From the NCBI GenBank assembly GCA_023091735.1, contig JALKBU010000089.1, forward strand, positions 1-64,000: DNA of 64,000 bases, in the 5' to 3' direction. The position numbers were made by a program, and so were the translations under genes. Of the stretch, positions 1 through 9,455 are shown one piece after another; the first letter of the stretch is position 1; each line of letters begins with the position of its first letter. The DNA comes from Trichomonas tenax. Lineage: Eukaryota; Parabasalia; Trichomonadida; Trichomonadidae. The notes under the pieces were generated by a model, which searched no databases, was not told where the DNA came from, and saw nothing but the letters and a program-made list of their open reading frames with translations.

Positions 1-316
1 GCTTTCTTATTTTATCATTTTTCCATTCATTATATCTTACTGTATAAATTTTATCCTTCATTTTACATCTTTCGTCATTTCCAATATATTTATAACAAAT
101 TATTGATTTAGAGTTTTCATATTCTTCTGGATGAGCCTTTGGCTCTGACCCTGAAGGGGTCTTCAATACTTCACAATCTTCTTTAAGAAATATATGTTTT
201 ATGTACTCAGGATTTATCATTCTATAATATCGTTTACCTTTAAATCTTAAAATATAAACTGGAACTCCGTCTTCAATAACTCTTTCATCTATTTTGTCAC
301 ATTTTATATTCGACAT
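1..316 (-). CDS. Unknown protein, N-terminal part (runs off left edge)
   Basis: An open frame starts at the ATG at 316 (minus strand) and continues without a stop for 105 codons to the window edge. The protein begins MSNIKCDKIDERVIEDGVPV and is rich in K, E, Y and I. I recognise no domain. The AT-rich frame contains a GC-richer patch (133-161) that can form two adjacent 5-bp hairpins yet still reads through as TPSGSEPKAHP. The base composition resembles the small ORFs of the element at 9941-11850 more than the neighbouring housekeeping genes, so it could belong to a repeat family or mobile element, but that is inference. The start is chosen because it is the first ATG after the AT-rich spacer. 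Confidence 0.5.
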   Translation of the reverse strand, partial: MSNIKCDKIDERVIEDGVPVYILRFKGKRYYRMINPEYIKHIFLKEDCEVLKTPSGSEPKAHPEEYENSKSIICYKYIGNDERCKMKDKIYTVRYNEWKNDKIRK

Positions 317-953
317 TGTCCGCTGTTTATGTAAGAATAAAAATAAATAAAATTTAAAATTAACTTAGTTTTTCCCACTATATATATTAGTTATTGTCCC
401 CACTATATATAGTTACAAAAATTGGCATACACCCCCCAAGCTTATACTACTTGCATTTACAATTTTTACACCAATCTCAAATTCTTATCAAGAAGAAAAT
501 AGAGAAGAAAACCGAGATTTGCTATATCATCCTTTTGATTGATTCAGGAAATAATTATTCGAATATTAGTTTAATTTTTTTGGACTTCAATATGTATATC
601 ATTCAATGCAGTGCCTGAAATTGAAGTGCATAATTCATTATATCAAAGATGATGTCGATATCCAATAATTTGAATTAAAATTATAGTAATTTTAAGAATT
701 GATGCATTATCTAAGATTTATCAATTTTAAATGCATAGAAATGATCATGGTAATGTTTACAAGATCTAATTTAGTGATTTGAAATTTTGATTTGACAAAT
801 ATACAGTAAAAAGTTACGAAATCATAAATAATTGATAATGTGTGAAGTGCGCAATGATTCTATATAGACAGAACTAATAGGAGTTTTTTTGACAATATGA
901 CTTGTAACACAACATTTTTGACAAATAAAGGATATATTTTTTGGGAAATCAAA
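317..953. other. AT-rich intergenic spacer with a short duplicated motif
   Basis: This spacer separates two divergent genes. It contains two close direct copies of CCCACTATATATA, at 374-386 and 399-411, and otherwise only AT-rich sequence. No convincing ORF is seen: the frame at 394-618 opens with TTG, has no ATG start at its 5' end and does not look like protein. The duplication may be promoter-related or mark the edge of a repeat, but nothing proves either. Confidence 0.4.
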
Positions 954-2066
954 ATGATTTTCTTGTTTTCTTTTCTCAGTCTTTCATTAGATTGGGTTGA
1001 TTTCAAAGCAGAAGAATTCGATTCCTTAGTGCTCAGCAGTCTTAAAAAACCTGTTTTTGGACTGATGTACGCAGACTGGTGCCCGATGTGCCATGGAAAG
1101 AAAGAGGCGTTCATGGAATTCTACAAAAAGCAGAAAAAAGACATCAACATCTCATTCGTACTCATTAACTGTGAAGACAGAGCATGGTGTGCAATGAAAG
1201 GCGCGTTTTCGATTCCATATTGGTTCGTAATAAACGGTTTAGACCCATTTAAGTGGGAACATACAAATAGCCCTGATCCAAGGGATTGGCAGAGATTGGT
1301 TGATGAGGCTACTCTCGGTCCTGTTATCGAGATAGAAGGTGGTGCACACGGATCAAGGATTGTTGATACAATGCACGGTTCATCTTACTTCCATTTAGTT
1401 ATACAGCGTGATCACAAACAAATTCTCGAACAATTCACAAAGCTTGCATCAAAATATCGACCATTAGGAAATAAATTCACAGTTAGATACAAACCAAAGA
1501 CAAAAGTCTCTCTTAGAGTCTATAGGTCGCCGTTCTGCATGTATAAGATCAAAGGAAACATTGGAAACTTTTCTTGGTTTATTGAAACAAACAGATTATC
1601 TTACATGCACTATTACAAGAAGGATGAATTAGCGCTTATGAACACTACGAAACCGAGAGCTTTGTATTTCGTTGAACATCAAATTGTTCAAACTCAATTC
1701 AACTCTTTTCTCAATATCACACGTGATTACTGTGGAAAAATTGAATTCGGTTTATCCACCAATATAGATAAAGAGATATATGAACCTGCTGGTTTAACAG
1801 ATAGCGATATTCCTTTCATGTTGCTCCATTCACACACTCATAACTGTGATTTGTATTACAAGAAACACATTATGGATGGTGGCAGACTCAGATACTATGA
1901 TCATTTGATCCAAAATCAAACATGTAGCAGCTTCAAGGAGGGCTACATTAAGAAGCGTGATCCAAACATGATTATGTTCTGCCTCCTGGGTATGGTTGGA
2001 ACAGCAGCGTTAACTGCATTATTCATTGAAGTGCGTAGATTATTAATCTCAATGAAGCTCGAATAA
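954..2066 (+). CDS. Thioredoxin-fold membrane protein with CPMC motif (PDI-like, secretory pathway)
   Basis: This 370-aa protein starts with a short hydrophobic segment (MIFLFSFLSLSL) that can act as a signal peptide. A thioredoxin-like domain follows with W-C-P-M-C at residues 42-46, so C43 and C46 form a CxxC redox pair, and a downstream IPYWFVINGL stretch fits the cis-Pro strand. The middle (about residues 130-330) has no clear motif. A hydrophobic span near the C-terminus (MIMFCLLGMVGTAALTALFI) looks like one transmembrane helix followed by a short basic tail, giving a type I topology with the redox domain in the ER lumen. An ATG at 897 is in frame, but it would put 19 polar residues before the signal peptide, so 954 is preferred. 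The stop runs into TAAA. A role in disulfide handling is inferred from the fold. Confidence 0.6.
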   Translation: MIFLFSFLSLSLDWVDFKAEEFDSLVLSSLKKPVFGLMYADWCPMCHGKKEAFMEFYKKQKKDINISFVLINCEDRAWCAMKGAFSIPYWFVINGLDPFKWEHTNSPDPRDWQRLVDEATLGPVIEIEGGAHGSRIVDTMHGSSYFHLVIQRDHKQILEQFTKLASKYRPLGNKFTVRYKPKTKVSLRVYRSPFCMYKIKGNIGNFSWFIETNRLSYMHYYKKDELALMNTTKPRALYFVEHQIVQTQFNSFLNITRDYCGKIEFGLSTNIDKEIYEPAGLTDSDIPFMLLHSHTHNCDLYYKKHIMDGGRLRYYDHLIQNQTCSSFKEGYIKKRDPNMIMFCLLGMVGTAALTALFIEVRRLLISMKLE

Positions 2067-2239
2067 AATGTTTTAAAACTATATTACATGATAAAAAATC
2101 ACCACAAATTCATCTCTTATTTCAAATAAAGCTTATATTGTCATTAAGGAAGATATATTTAAATTTAAAACAAAGAACATGAAATTGTTTAACAAAGAAT
2201 AGATAAAATGTATAAAACATCAATGGATATTGATGCTGC

Positions 2240-3268
2240 TTAGTTCCATCCTGAAGAATCACCCCATTCAGCTTCGAATAATCCATTCGATGGTTTTTGT
2301 TCTTTCTTCTTCTTTTTAGGCTTTGATGGAGCTATAATTTCTGACTCCGAATAATCGTAATCTATTGAATCCGATTTATTCTTTCTAGACTTAGATTTCT
2401 TCTTAGGTGGAGGCTTAGATTTGATTTTCATCTTATTCTGATTATAATCGACGTATTCTGTGTCAGGATGGACCAAACCAGACTCTTCTGATGCTATTTG
2501 AGATATTTCCTTTGTTAAATTTCGTTTAAGTTTCTTATTATTGACAGCAGAAGTTTCTGGAAATTCGATTGAATCTATCGAAATTTGAGATAGTGATTTA
2601 TCGCGTGTTTTGGATTGTTTAACCGGTTGATCAGATGAATTTAGTTTTGATTTCAATGTGTTTATTGTCTTTTCCGCATCTCTAAGTTTGTCTGATAACG
2701 AATTTATAATTAAATCGCGTGATTTTATATCTTTCATTAAAATATCGATTCTCGTTTCGTATGTTGCTGCTGATTGCGGTGAAATTTGTGGTTGTTGTTG
2801 AGGTTGAAATTGAGGCTGAGGAGGTGGAATAGTACTTATTTTGTAGATCAAATACTCGACTGCAAGCTGTAGAATGAGAAAAGCGTGGAGACCAGCTCTG
2901 CTTCCGAAGTTATCACTATCATCAGGAGTGATATTAGCAAAAGCGACAGGTCCCATGAGAAATTCTATTGACTGTATGTCGTTAGTTCTCGCTATTGTTG
3001 CAACATCGACGTTTCCAATCATTTCCCAGTTCATTTTATTAATTCTTCTTCTAAATTCGTAAGGAATTCCTATACCACCGGGTTCCATCTGCATAGGATC
3101 TCCCATTTGATATGGGTATTGCTGATTTGGATATTGCTGCTGTTGTCCGTATCCTTGATTTGGATATTGTTGATAACCTTGATTATATGGCATGCCAGGA
3201 TTCACCCCACTATCTCTTGGATATTGGCTGAGTCCTTGCATAGGATCATAGTTCGTAAATTCAGACAT
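2240..3268 (-). CDS. DZIP1-like N-terminal-domain protein (basal body/transition zone candidate)
   Basis: This 342-aa protein opens with a disordered Q/P/Y/G-rich stretch (residues 1-65). A compact helical region (about 70-145) follows, with FRRRINKMNW, a VDV-x-x-IAR segment, a central FANIT and a closing LILQLAVEYLIY. These fit the order of the DZIP1/DZIP1L N-terminal domain (FR...DW...VDVDRV...TFCNL...LAQLTIEYLL). A proline-rich linker, a coiled coil (about 170-215) and a long Lys/Ser-rich basic tail follow. The DZIP1 C2H2 zinc finger is not visible. DZIP1 family proteins act at basal bodies and the ciliary transition zone in animals; the role here is inferred from the domain and from the flagellated lineage. 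The gene is divergent from BUB3 across a 527-bp spacer with repeated TGACATGTAAAT-like words. Confidence 0.5.
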   Translation of the reverse strand: MSEFTNYDPMQGLSQYPRDSGVNPGMPYNQGYQQYPNQGYGQQQQYPNQQYPYQMGDPMQMEPGGIGIPYEFRRRINKMNWEMIGNVDVATIARTNDIQSIEFLMGPVAFANITPDDSDNFGSRAGLHAFLILQLAVEYLIYKISTIPPPQPQFQPQQQPQISPQSAATYETRIDILMKDIKSRDLIINSLSDKLRDAEKTINTLKSKLNSSDQPVKQSKTRDKSLSQISIDSIEFPETSAVNNKKLKRNLTKEISQIASEESGLVHPDTEYVDYNQNKMKIKSKPPPKKKSKSRKNKSDSIDYDYSESEIIAPSKPKKKKKEQKPSNGLFEAEWGDSSGWN

Positions 3269-3310
3269 TTTGTTACACTAAAAAATTTAACGTGCAGTTT
3301 AAATTTTTCT

Positions 3311-3775
3311 GACACATAAATCAGAACAATTGACACGTAAATAAAATTTTAATATTCTTGTGAAAAATCACTATGATTGAACACGACTATGGTTTCTGTA
3401 TACTGAAAGCCTTCATTAGTTACTACAGAAACAGTTTAAATTATACAGCTATGAAGATCTTTATCAAAAAGCGAAATAATGAAATGTGAAAATAAACAAA
3501 CTTTTGACACGTAAATTATTTATTGACTTGTAAATCCATTTTGACAAGTAAATGCTCGCCAATTTGATTTATTTGATTGCCATGAATGTATTATGAGTCT
3601 TATTAAAAGCAACTTCCTATAAACGAGGAAATGATTTTAACGCGCTTAAAGTACTTAATTATGATGATGGAATCAGATTATGTTGTATAACCAAGGAGAT
3701 ATTGTTCAAAAATTGAAATGATGAAATTTTCATTCATCTGCCATGTAAATTATTAGATGACATGTAAAAAATGAA
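3311..3775. promoter_or_regulatory. Cluster of TGACATGTAAAT-like words in a divergent promoter
   Basis: The spacer between the DZIP1-like gene and BUB3 holds at least seven related words in plus orientation: TGACACATAAATC (about 3310), TGACACGTAAATAA (about 3331), TGACACGTAAATTA (about 3505), TGACTTGTAAATCC (about 3524), TGACAAGTAAATG (about 3540), TGCCATGTAAATTA (about 3739) and TGACATGTAAAAAA (about 3758). The last ends about 25 bp before the BUB3 ATG. Consensus is TTGACAYGTAAAT. Function is unproven; the location suggests a transcription-factor site. Confidence 0.45.
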
Positions 3776-3795
3776 CGTTTAAAAATAAACAAGAA

Positions 3796-4707
3796 ATGAA
3801 CGAACTCAAGGATCTAGGCAAGATAAGAATACCAGAAACAGACGGAATCTCTTGCATTAGGTTCTGGAAACAGAACAATGATTATCTTGCCTTTTCAACA
3901 TGGGATGGAAAACTTCATACTTATGATACTCGCGAAAGTCGCTTATTAAAATCGTTTAACTTCGACTGCCCACTATTATCTTGTGAATGGGCTGAACATA
4001 CGTGCATCTGTGGTGGCGCAGATGGCGCAATTTCAGCAAATGGAAAGCAGATTGGCGCACATGAAGATGCTGTATCATCACTAGCGTATTCAGCAGGGAC
4101 CTCGCAGATCATTTCCGGTTCTTTTGATACAACAGTCAAAATATGGGATTTAAGAACTCCAAATCTCATCGCAGACTTAAAAATACAAAACAAAGTTTAC
4201 TCAGTTTACGTGATGGGACCATACTCAGTCATTTGTGGGTGTGGAAACCAAACAATATTTACATTCGATACAAGAAAACCCGAACGAGGAAAGCTCACGA
4301 AATCTTCTCTCCAATACAATATCAGCTGTGTTTGTGCATCAGATGATATTTATGCCATTGGGTCCTTTGAAGGTAGAGTTGGTATATGTGATTCTAAGGA
4401 TAATACGTTCTCATTTAAGGCACATTTCAAAGTTGAAGACGATTCTAAATTAATATATTCCACAAACTCAATGTGCTTCAATCCCAAGACACAAGATCTT
4501 GCAACAGGTGGAGGGGATGGAAAGATAATCATATGGGACCTTGATAAGAAGAAAGAAAGATTAGAAGTCGGACCATTTGATACTTCGATATCATCCCTTG
4601 ATTTCTCGGCAAATGGTGATATGCTTGCCGCTGCTGTTAGCTACTGCTATGAGAATGGAAACATACAACATCCAAAAGATATCGTTCGATTGTTTGCTTG
4701 CAATTAG
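3796..4707 (+). CDS. BUB3: Spindle-checkpoint WD40 protein BUB3
   Basis: This 303-aa protein consists of WD40 repeats forming a beta-propeller. Family landmarks run in order: DGISCIRFW...AFSTWDGKLHTYDTRES near the N-terminus, SGSFDTTVKIWDLRTP near residue 110, the BUB3/RAE1-type SFEGRVGICD near 195, ATGGGDGKIIIWDL near 235, and a C-terminal SYCYENGNIQHPKD that matches the BUB3 SYxYE...EHPED signature. Length is slightly short compared with about 325 aa in animals. BUB3 carries BUB1 and BUBR1/MAD3 to kinetochores and supports the mitotic checkpoint complex. RAE1, the nuclear-export relative, is the main alternative, but the SxEGRV and closing motifs favour BUB3. Upstream sequence carries the TGACATGTAAA word. 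Confidence 0.8.
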   Translation: MNELKDLGKIRIPETDGISCIRFWKQNNDYLAFSTWDGKLHTYDTRESRLLKSFNFDCPLLSCEWAEHTCICGGADGAISANGKQIGAHEDAVSSLAYSAGTSQIISGSFDTTVKIWDLRTPNLIADLKIQNKVYSVYVMGPYSVICGCGNQTIFTFDTRKPERGKLTKSSLQYNISCVCASDDIYAIGSFEGRVGICDSKDNTFSFKAHFKVEDDSKLIYSTNSMCFNPKTQDLATGGGDGKIIIWDLDKKKERLEVGPFDTSISSLDFSANGDMLAAAVSYCYENGNIQHPKDIVRLFACN

Positions 4708-5359
4708 ATTTAATATAGAAAGCTTGTTTTTGTTTTTAAATTGTGTTGTAATTATGTTATATGCTTTCATAAAAAGTGATATGTTTCAAATAGCATCAAT
4801 ATTAAATGAAATGTGCCTGCATTAATTTTCTTCAAAGTAACCAAATTTATTCCACAATATTCATATGAATTTATGAAAAAAACCAATGCTTGATATTAAT
4901 AAATATAAACAAGCACTTATACTTCCCTACAATAGATAGCTAACAAGCAACTTTAATAAGATATATTTTGTGAATTCAAGAACAATATAAATTTATACAT
5001 TGTGATTAAGTAAGATCTATAGGCTTTTAAAATTATAACAGTTAGCACATAAATACTAGCGAAGAATAAGTAATGGCGAAGAGAGATTCTTTAAGAAACA
5101 TTAATGAACGATTTTAAGCATTTTAAATGAAATGAATAGACTATAATCATGATGCTTAGCATTTACATAATGAGAATAGTACAATATACGATTAATTTGA
5201 AATCTTGGTTGAAAACATATCTAATATTTTGAAAAATCTAAGCGACAAATTGCTATATTTCTGTATGAAAAATCCAAAACCACAAACAAAAGCGATAACC
5301 AAAAAGAAGGTTCAAGAGCGAGACGATAAACGACGGCTTGGCCCTTCCTTTTTTGATCG
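4708..5359. other. Intergenic spacer, nothing recognised
   Basis: AT-rich 3' flank of BUB3 and 5' flank of eL30. No ORF with protein-like composition, no RNA gene and no repeat is apparent. A pyrimidine stretch (CCCTTCCTTTTTT, about 5342-5354) lies just upstream of the eL30 ATG and may form part of its core promoter. Confidence 0.5.
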
Positions 5360-5698
5360 ATGGGCCGTAAGAAATTAAGCCGCGCACGCGAGTCAATCAT
5401 CAGCTCCCTCTCCCTCGTCACAAAGTCCGGCAAATACCAGCTCGGTATCGACAAGACCCTCCAATCACTCCGCAATGGTGAAGCCAAGTTAGTCATCTTC
5501 GCCTCCAACATCGCTCCAGCTCACCGCTCCCTCATCGAGTACTACGCCATGCTTTCTGGCTGCGATATTCTCCCATTCGAAGGCGACAATGTCGATCTTG
5601 GCACAGCTTGCGGTAAGTACTTCCGCTCCTCTGTCATCTCCATCATCGATGCCGGTGAATCTGAAATCCTCAAGATGATCAAGCAGAAGGAAGAATAA
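5360..5698 (+). CDS. RPL30: 60S ribosomal protein eL30 (L30e family)
   Basis: This 112-aa protein matches eukaryotic L30 over nearly its full length. Landmarks are VTKSGKYQLGIDKTLQSLRNGEAKLVIFASN (given here as a region, residues about 20-50), EYYAMLSG near residue 65, the DLGTACGKYFR RNA-binding segment near 80 and the closing VISIIDAGESEIL. L30e proteins bind kink-turn RNA and sit at an intersubunit position in the large subunit. Codon use is strongly biased to C- and G-ending codons (CTC, ATC, AAG), as expected of a highly expressed gene, and contrasts with the AT-rich flanks. The stop codon merges into TAAA. Confidence 0.93.
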   Translation: MGRKKLSRARESIISSLSLVTKSGKYQLGIDKTLQSLRNGEAKLVIFASNIAPAHRSLIEYYAMLSGCDILPFEGDNVDLGTACGKYFRSSVISIIDAGESEILKMIKQKEE

Positions 5699-6068
5699 AA
5701 AAATTATCTTTTTTTGATGTATCAAAAAACATTTTCTTTTTTCTTCATTCTCAGTTTGTACATCAAATAACATCACCTTAAGTGAATAGTTATGAATCAA
5801 AAGCAAATAATATTTTGCATTCAAATTTTTTGTTGCGTTATAAGTAAGATAAAGGTTCGAACATATTCTTTTGTTAAGAGATAATATGATTTTATGTAAT
5901 ATTCAGTCAACATAATAAAGATCTTTCGTTCAGATTATTCTCTTATTCATAAAGCTAATTAATAAGAGAATACGATTTTCTTGAGGTATGAGTTATATAG
6001 GGAGCGTCTCAATTTTGATCAGATTCAAAGATAAGCTGAATGTGAATGTAACAAATAATATATTTATT
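5699..6068. other. Convergent 3' spacer, nothing recognised
   Basis: AT-rich tail-to-tail spacer between eL30 and the acidic-tail protein. I see no gene, repeat or structured RNA in it. It lacks the TGACATGTAAAT word found in gene-upstream spacers. Confidence 0.5.
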
Positions 6069-9000
6069 TTATTCATCTGTTTCATCAGATTCATCGTCCT
6101 TATTATCACCTTCTTCGCCCTCATCACCATCTTCTTCTTCACCTTCTTCTTCAGCATCGCCTTCGCCGTCTTCCTCTGCATCTCCTTCTCCATCTTCTTC
6201 GTCTTCTTGTCCTTCAGCGTTTCGTTCGCCATCTTCTTCTTCACCATTGCCCTCATCAACGAAATCGCCATCTTCCTCTTCGTCATCTTCTTCTTCCTCA
6301 ACAACATCATTGAGTTTAACAAAGAGATCGTCAACTGTTGCGTTCTCTGGAAGAGCTTCATTAAGGACTTTCTTCCATGTAATTTCAAGGAGTCCATGCT
6401 GAGCTCTAAGCACTTCCTTAGCTAATTTTTCAGGAACAGCAGGCTGCCCTTGCTGCTTAATCTCGAGAACAAGAACGGACTTCCAGAGGGCATCTAGTGC
6501 TCTTTCTTCGATATCTTTCTTCTTAGAGCTCTGGAAGCAAACTGCTAATGCATCAATGTATCTGATGAGAATCTCTGTTCTGTCAACTCCATATACGAAT
6601 CTATTCTCCTTGAATACTCTAGAAAGCTTCCTATCTGGCTTGTTGTTAGGATTGATAAGAGTAAAGATCTGTGTGAAGTTTCCAGACTTGACAGCAGAAT
6701 CAATATATACTTGTAACAAATCATGCCTAATCACTTCTAAATCATCTGGACTGCCCATTAAGAAAGGAACCTTGAAGTCGAAGTGGAAGAAGTTGTTGAT
6801 GTTCATAGACTTACTCCTTGTTATCTTTGAGATAACTTTGAATGCCTCATTTGGCTCTAATTTCTTGGCAAGCTCGATATATGGCTGTGGAAGAACAATT
6901 CTGCTCTTGCAATATGAATCAATGGCGCTCTTGAATAATGAAGAATCATTCTTAACAGTTCCTGCAGCGCAAAGAAGCATAACACAGTATTCAGAACCTG
7001 AAGCGATATTTTGAGGAAGCTTCTCAAGATGATTGAGAGCTTCTGTGACCGCCTTCTGAGCAACTGGATCATTGCTCTTTCCAGCTTCCGCGTGTAAACG
7101 CAATGTCCAGTAGATGCGTCTGGCCTCTTTCTTAGGGCTGTCTGTAAACGGCTGGATACTTCTGATAATGCTAAGTGATTCATTGTTATTATTATCTGCA
7201 TAGTATAATGCAATAGCTTTGATTAGCTTTTGCCAATCAGGAGCAGAGTTATCAACCTTCTCTAGAGTTGTAACAGCATCAGTAAGTATTGCTTTGCTGG
7301 CTGAGCCATCAATAATTGGTGCTGAAACGGTTGTGATGCGCTGATTTGCTTCTTGATGGCGTTTTGCAATAAATTGCTTGATAACAATCTTTGTGAGAGC
7401 AATCTCTGCAGCAGGATTAGTTTGGACACCTTCTCTGAGCATTTCTTCGAGAAGTGCTGCTGTAGAAATATCTTTTGTAAGTTGTGCTGTCTTAGCAATC
7501 TGGCTTTCTTTTAAGCGTTTGACAACTCTATAGATAGACCAACCATCAATTTCTGTAAGGCATGGATTATGCTTCTTATGCTCATCTCTCATTTCTGCTC
7601 TATGATGCATCCAAAGAAGCAGATATGGAGTTGATAGCTGGTTAGGAGTAGCAGAGCCTTTTTCTTCGAGCTTTCTAATGTGATTATAGAATGGCTGCAT
7701 GAATGGAGAGCAGCGCAATTCGAGATTTGAACCATGAGGATTAGTAAATGCGCAGTTAGAGAAATAACAACCAAATGCTTTTGTAGTTTCAGAAACAAAT
7801 TCGTTCGTCTGTTCCTTGAGTAAATTGTCCAATAGTTTCTCAAGGAACTTGCCTCCATCAAGATAGCAGCAGTCACCAAGCTTGGCATGAATAGAAGAGA
7901 GAAGCTTAGAGCGGCCTGGGAAGTTTTCAGAAGCATACGCAATTGCTAAAGCAGCTGCAAATCTGATGTTCTTGTCGACATTTCTGTCGACTAAATGCTG
8001 GAAGATCTGACGTAATTGGACAACGCAGTCCTCAGGCATTTCATACCTGAAGCGCTGGAAGAGGCTTGTGAGAATACCGATGTCTTTTGGATTTGTCTTT
8101 ATAAGATTCTGAAGCATCTTCAAGAAATGAATCAAATGCGGTTTAACCATATCATCACTGAATTGAAGGAACAACTTAACAACATTCTTTAACGACAAGA
8201 ACTGCAATGGGCACTTCTGTGAGAAGTACTTAGCAGCAAGCTCAAAAGTTCTTGGCATTTCCTGGTTGTCGATTGTCTTCATGATCTCAATTTGCTCTCT
8301 CTTTTCATCCAGCAATGCCTGATTAATAACACGTGCTGCATGTGGAATAGCGACTTGTGGAGTCTTCAAATGGCACTTGCAAGCTTCATAGAGACGTTCC
8401 AATTCACCATACGATCTATTCTCTCTGATAGCTCCTTCCAGAGTAGCAAAAGTAATGCGAAGTATAGCTGTTGGCCTGTGAATGTATGCGTGCATCACAT
8501 CGGTGAGGAATGTCGAAACCATTTCTGGATAATGAACAGAAGCAAGTTCAGCAATGAATAAACGTGCGTTCGGATTGAGTAGATCTAAAACATATTTCGA
8601 TGAAAGATTAATAATTTGAATTGAAACTTCAGAAAGAATTGCCTCACGGAATTTAAGTTCTGGCATAAGATTTATAGCGTTTACCGTAATCATATGGATA
8701 GATTGCTCAAAAACAAAGGCAGATTTCGAGATTTGTTCTGCACCGAGTCTTTTGATGAAATCAATTAATCCAATGCCACCAAGTTTTGTACAGGACTTTC
8801 CTACAATCTCTGGCATCGATGCTTGCGAATAATGTTCTGGAAGCGCAAATTTTCTCTCATTTTGATTCATTTCTAGCATTTCATGATCAAAACCTACAAC
8901 GAGGATTGAGTATGGAGTGTTTTTATTTCCTGTTTCTAAAGCTGTAAGAAAATGTCTGAAACATTCCTGTTTTAATGTATATTGGATGAATTCTGGTTCG

Positions 9001-9455
9001 ATGTTTACAGCTTTTATCGGCGGTAGACCTGGTTTCGGAAGATAGAAGTTCAATTCCGGACGAATCTTTTGTACTTTTCCTTGTGCAGCTCTATATAAGT
9101 CTGTTTTTTGCGTTTCCTTTGCGCACATCGCTAGATCAGCCCAAAGGTTTGTGCGTGATTGATCAATTTTGAGTGTTTCTAGAAGATATGGAATCGCTTC
9201 GTCGTATTTTTGTCTTTTTATTTTGCTTCTTGCGATTTCTCTTTGACATTGGAAAATAAGCATCTTTTCGTAGTCTGTTCTTGTTTTTGTGATGACTTCA
9301 CTAACAATTTTATTTAATTCTTCTTCAGTTTCCTCTGAAGGGCTTTTTTCGATTGCTCTGTTAAACCGCTTGGATATCTCCAGGAAGCTCTCGTTCTGGC
9401 TGGACATCCGAAGTTCGGACTCTTCGCCATCCTGGTTAAAGCCTCGAACGTTCAT
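6069..9455 (-). CDS. Large helical-repeat (TPR-start) protein with acidic tail, function unassigned
   Basis: This 1,128-aa protein has a TPR-like N-terminus (about residues 60-150, with YDEAIPYLLETLKIDQSRTNLWADLAMCA). Several hundred residues of helical-repeat character without recognisable motifs follow. It ends in an almost uninterrupted Asp/Glu/Gly run (about residues 1050-1128, genomic 6069-6300). No signal peptide or membrane span is seen. A TPR start, a long solenoid and an acidic tail would fit a histone-chaperone-type scaffold such as the HIR-complex subunit Hir3/CABIN1, but I see no diagnostic motif, so this is only a hypothesis. The start ATG at 9455 is the first in frame, and the stop merges into TAAA. 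The acidic tail might instead serve nuclear import or ribosome-associated functions. Confidence 0.6.
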   Translation of the reverse strand: MNVRGFNQDGEESELRMSSQNESFLEISKRFNRAIEKSPSEETEEELNKIVSEVITKTRTDYEKMLIFQCQREIARSKIKRQKYDEAIPYLLETLKIDQSRTNLWADLAMCAKETQKTDLYRAAQGKVQKIRPELNFYLPKPGLPPIKAVNIEPEFIQYTLKQECFRHFLTALETGNKNTPYSILVVGFDHEMLEMNQNERKFALPEHYSQASMPEIVGKSCTKLGGIGLIDFIKRLGAEQISKSAFVFEQSIHMITVNAINLMPELKFREAILSEVSIQIINLSSKYVLDLLNPNARLFIAELASVHYPEMVSTFLTDVMHAYIHRPTAILRITFATLEGAIRENRSYGELERLYEACKCHLKTPQVAIPHAARVINQALLDEKREQIEIMKTIDNQEMPRTFELAAKYFSQKCPLQFLSLKNVVKLFLQFSDDMVKPHLIHFLKMLQNLIKTNPKDIGILTSLFQRFRYEMPEDCVVQLRQIFQHLVDRNVDKNIRFAAALAIAYASENFPGRSKLLSSIHAKLGDCCYLDGGKFLEKLLDNLLKEQTNEFVSETTKAFGCYFSNCAFTNPHGSNLELRCSPFMQPFYNHIRKLEEKGSATPNQLSTPYLLLWMHHRAEMRDEHKKHNPCLTEIDGWSIYRVVKRLKESQIAKTAQLTKDISTAALLEEMLREGVQTNPAAEIALTKIVIKQFIAKRHQEANQRITTVSAPIIDGSASKAILTDAVTTLEKVDNSAPDWQKLIKAIALYYADNNNNESLSIIRSIQPFTDSPKKEARRIYWTLRLHAEAGKSNDPVAQKAVTEALNHLEKLPQNIASGSEYCVMLLCAAGTVKNDSSLFKSAIDSYCKSRIVLPQPYIELAKKLEPNEAFKVISKITRSKSMNINNFFHFDFKVPFLMGSPDDLEVIRHDLLQVYIDSAVKSGNFTQIFTLINPNNKPDRKLSRVFKENRFVYGVDRTEILIRYIDALAVCFQSSKKKDIEERALDALWKSVLVLEIKQQGQPAVPEKLAKEVLRAQHGLLEITWKKVLNEALPENATVDDLFVKLNDVVEEEEDDEEEDGDFVDEGNGEEEDGERNAEGQEDEEDGEGDAEEDGEGDAEEEGEEEDGDEGEEGDNKDDESDETDE

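Noticed and set aside
394..618. Plus-strand ORF of 74 codons in the left spacer
   Set aside because: Opens with TTG, has no ATG start at its 5' end, and its composition matches AT-rich noncoding DNA.
897..953. Upstream in-frame ATG for the thioredoxin-fold protein
   Set aside because: Would place 19 polar residues before the signal peptide; the ATG at 954 gives a standard secretory N-terminus.
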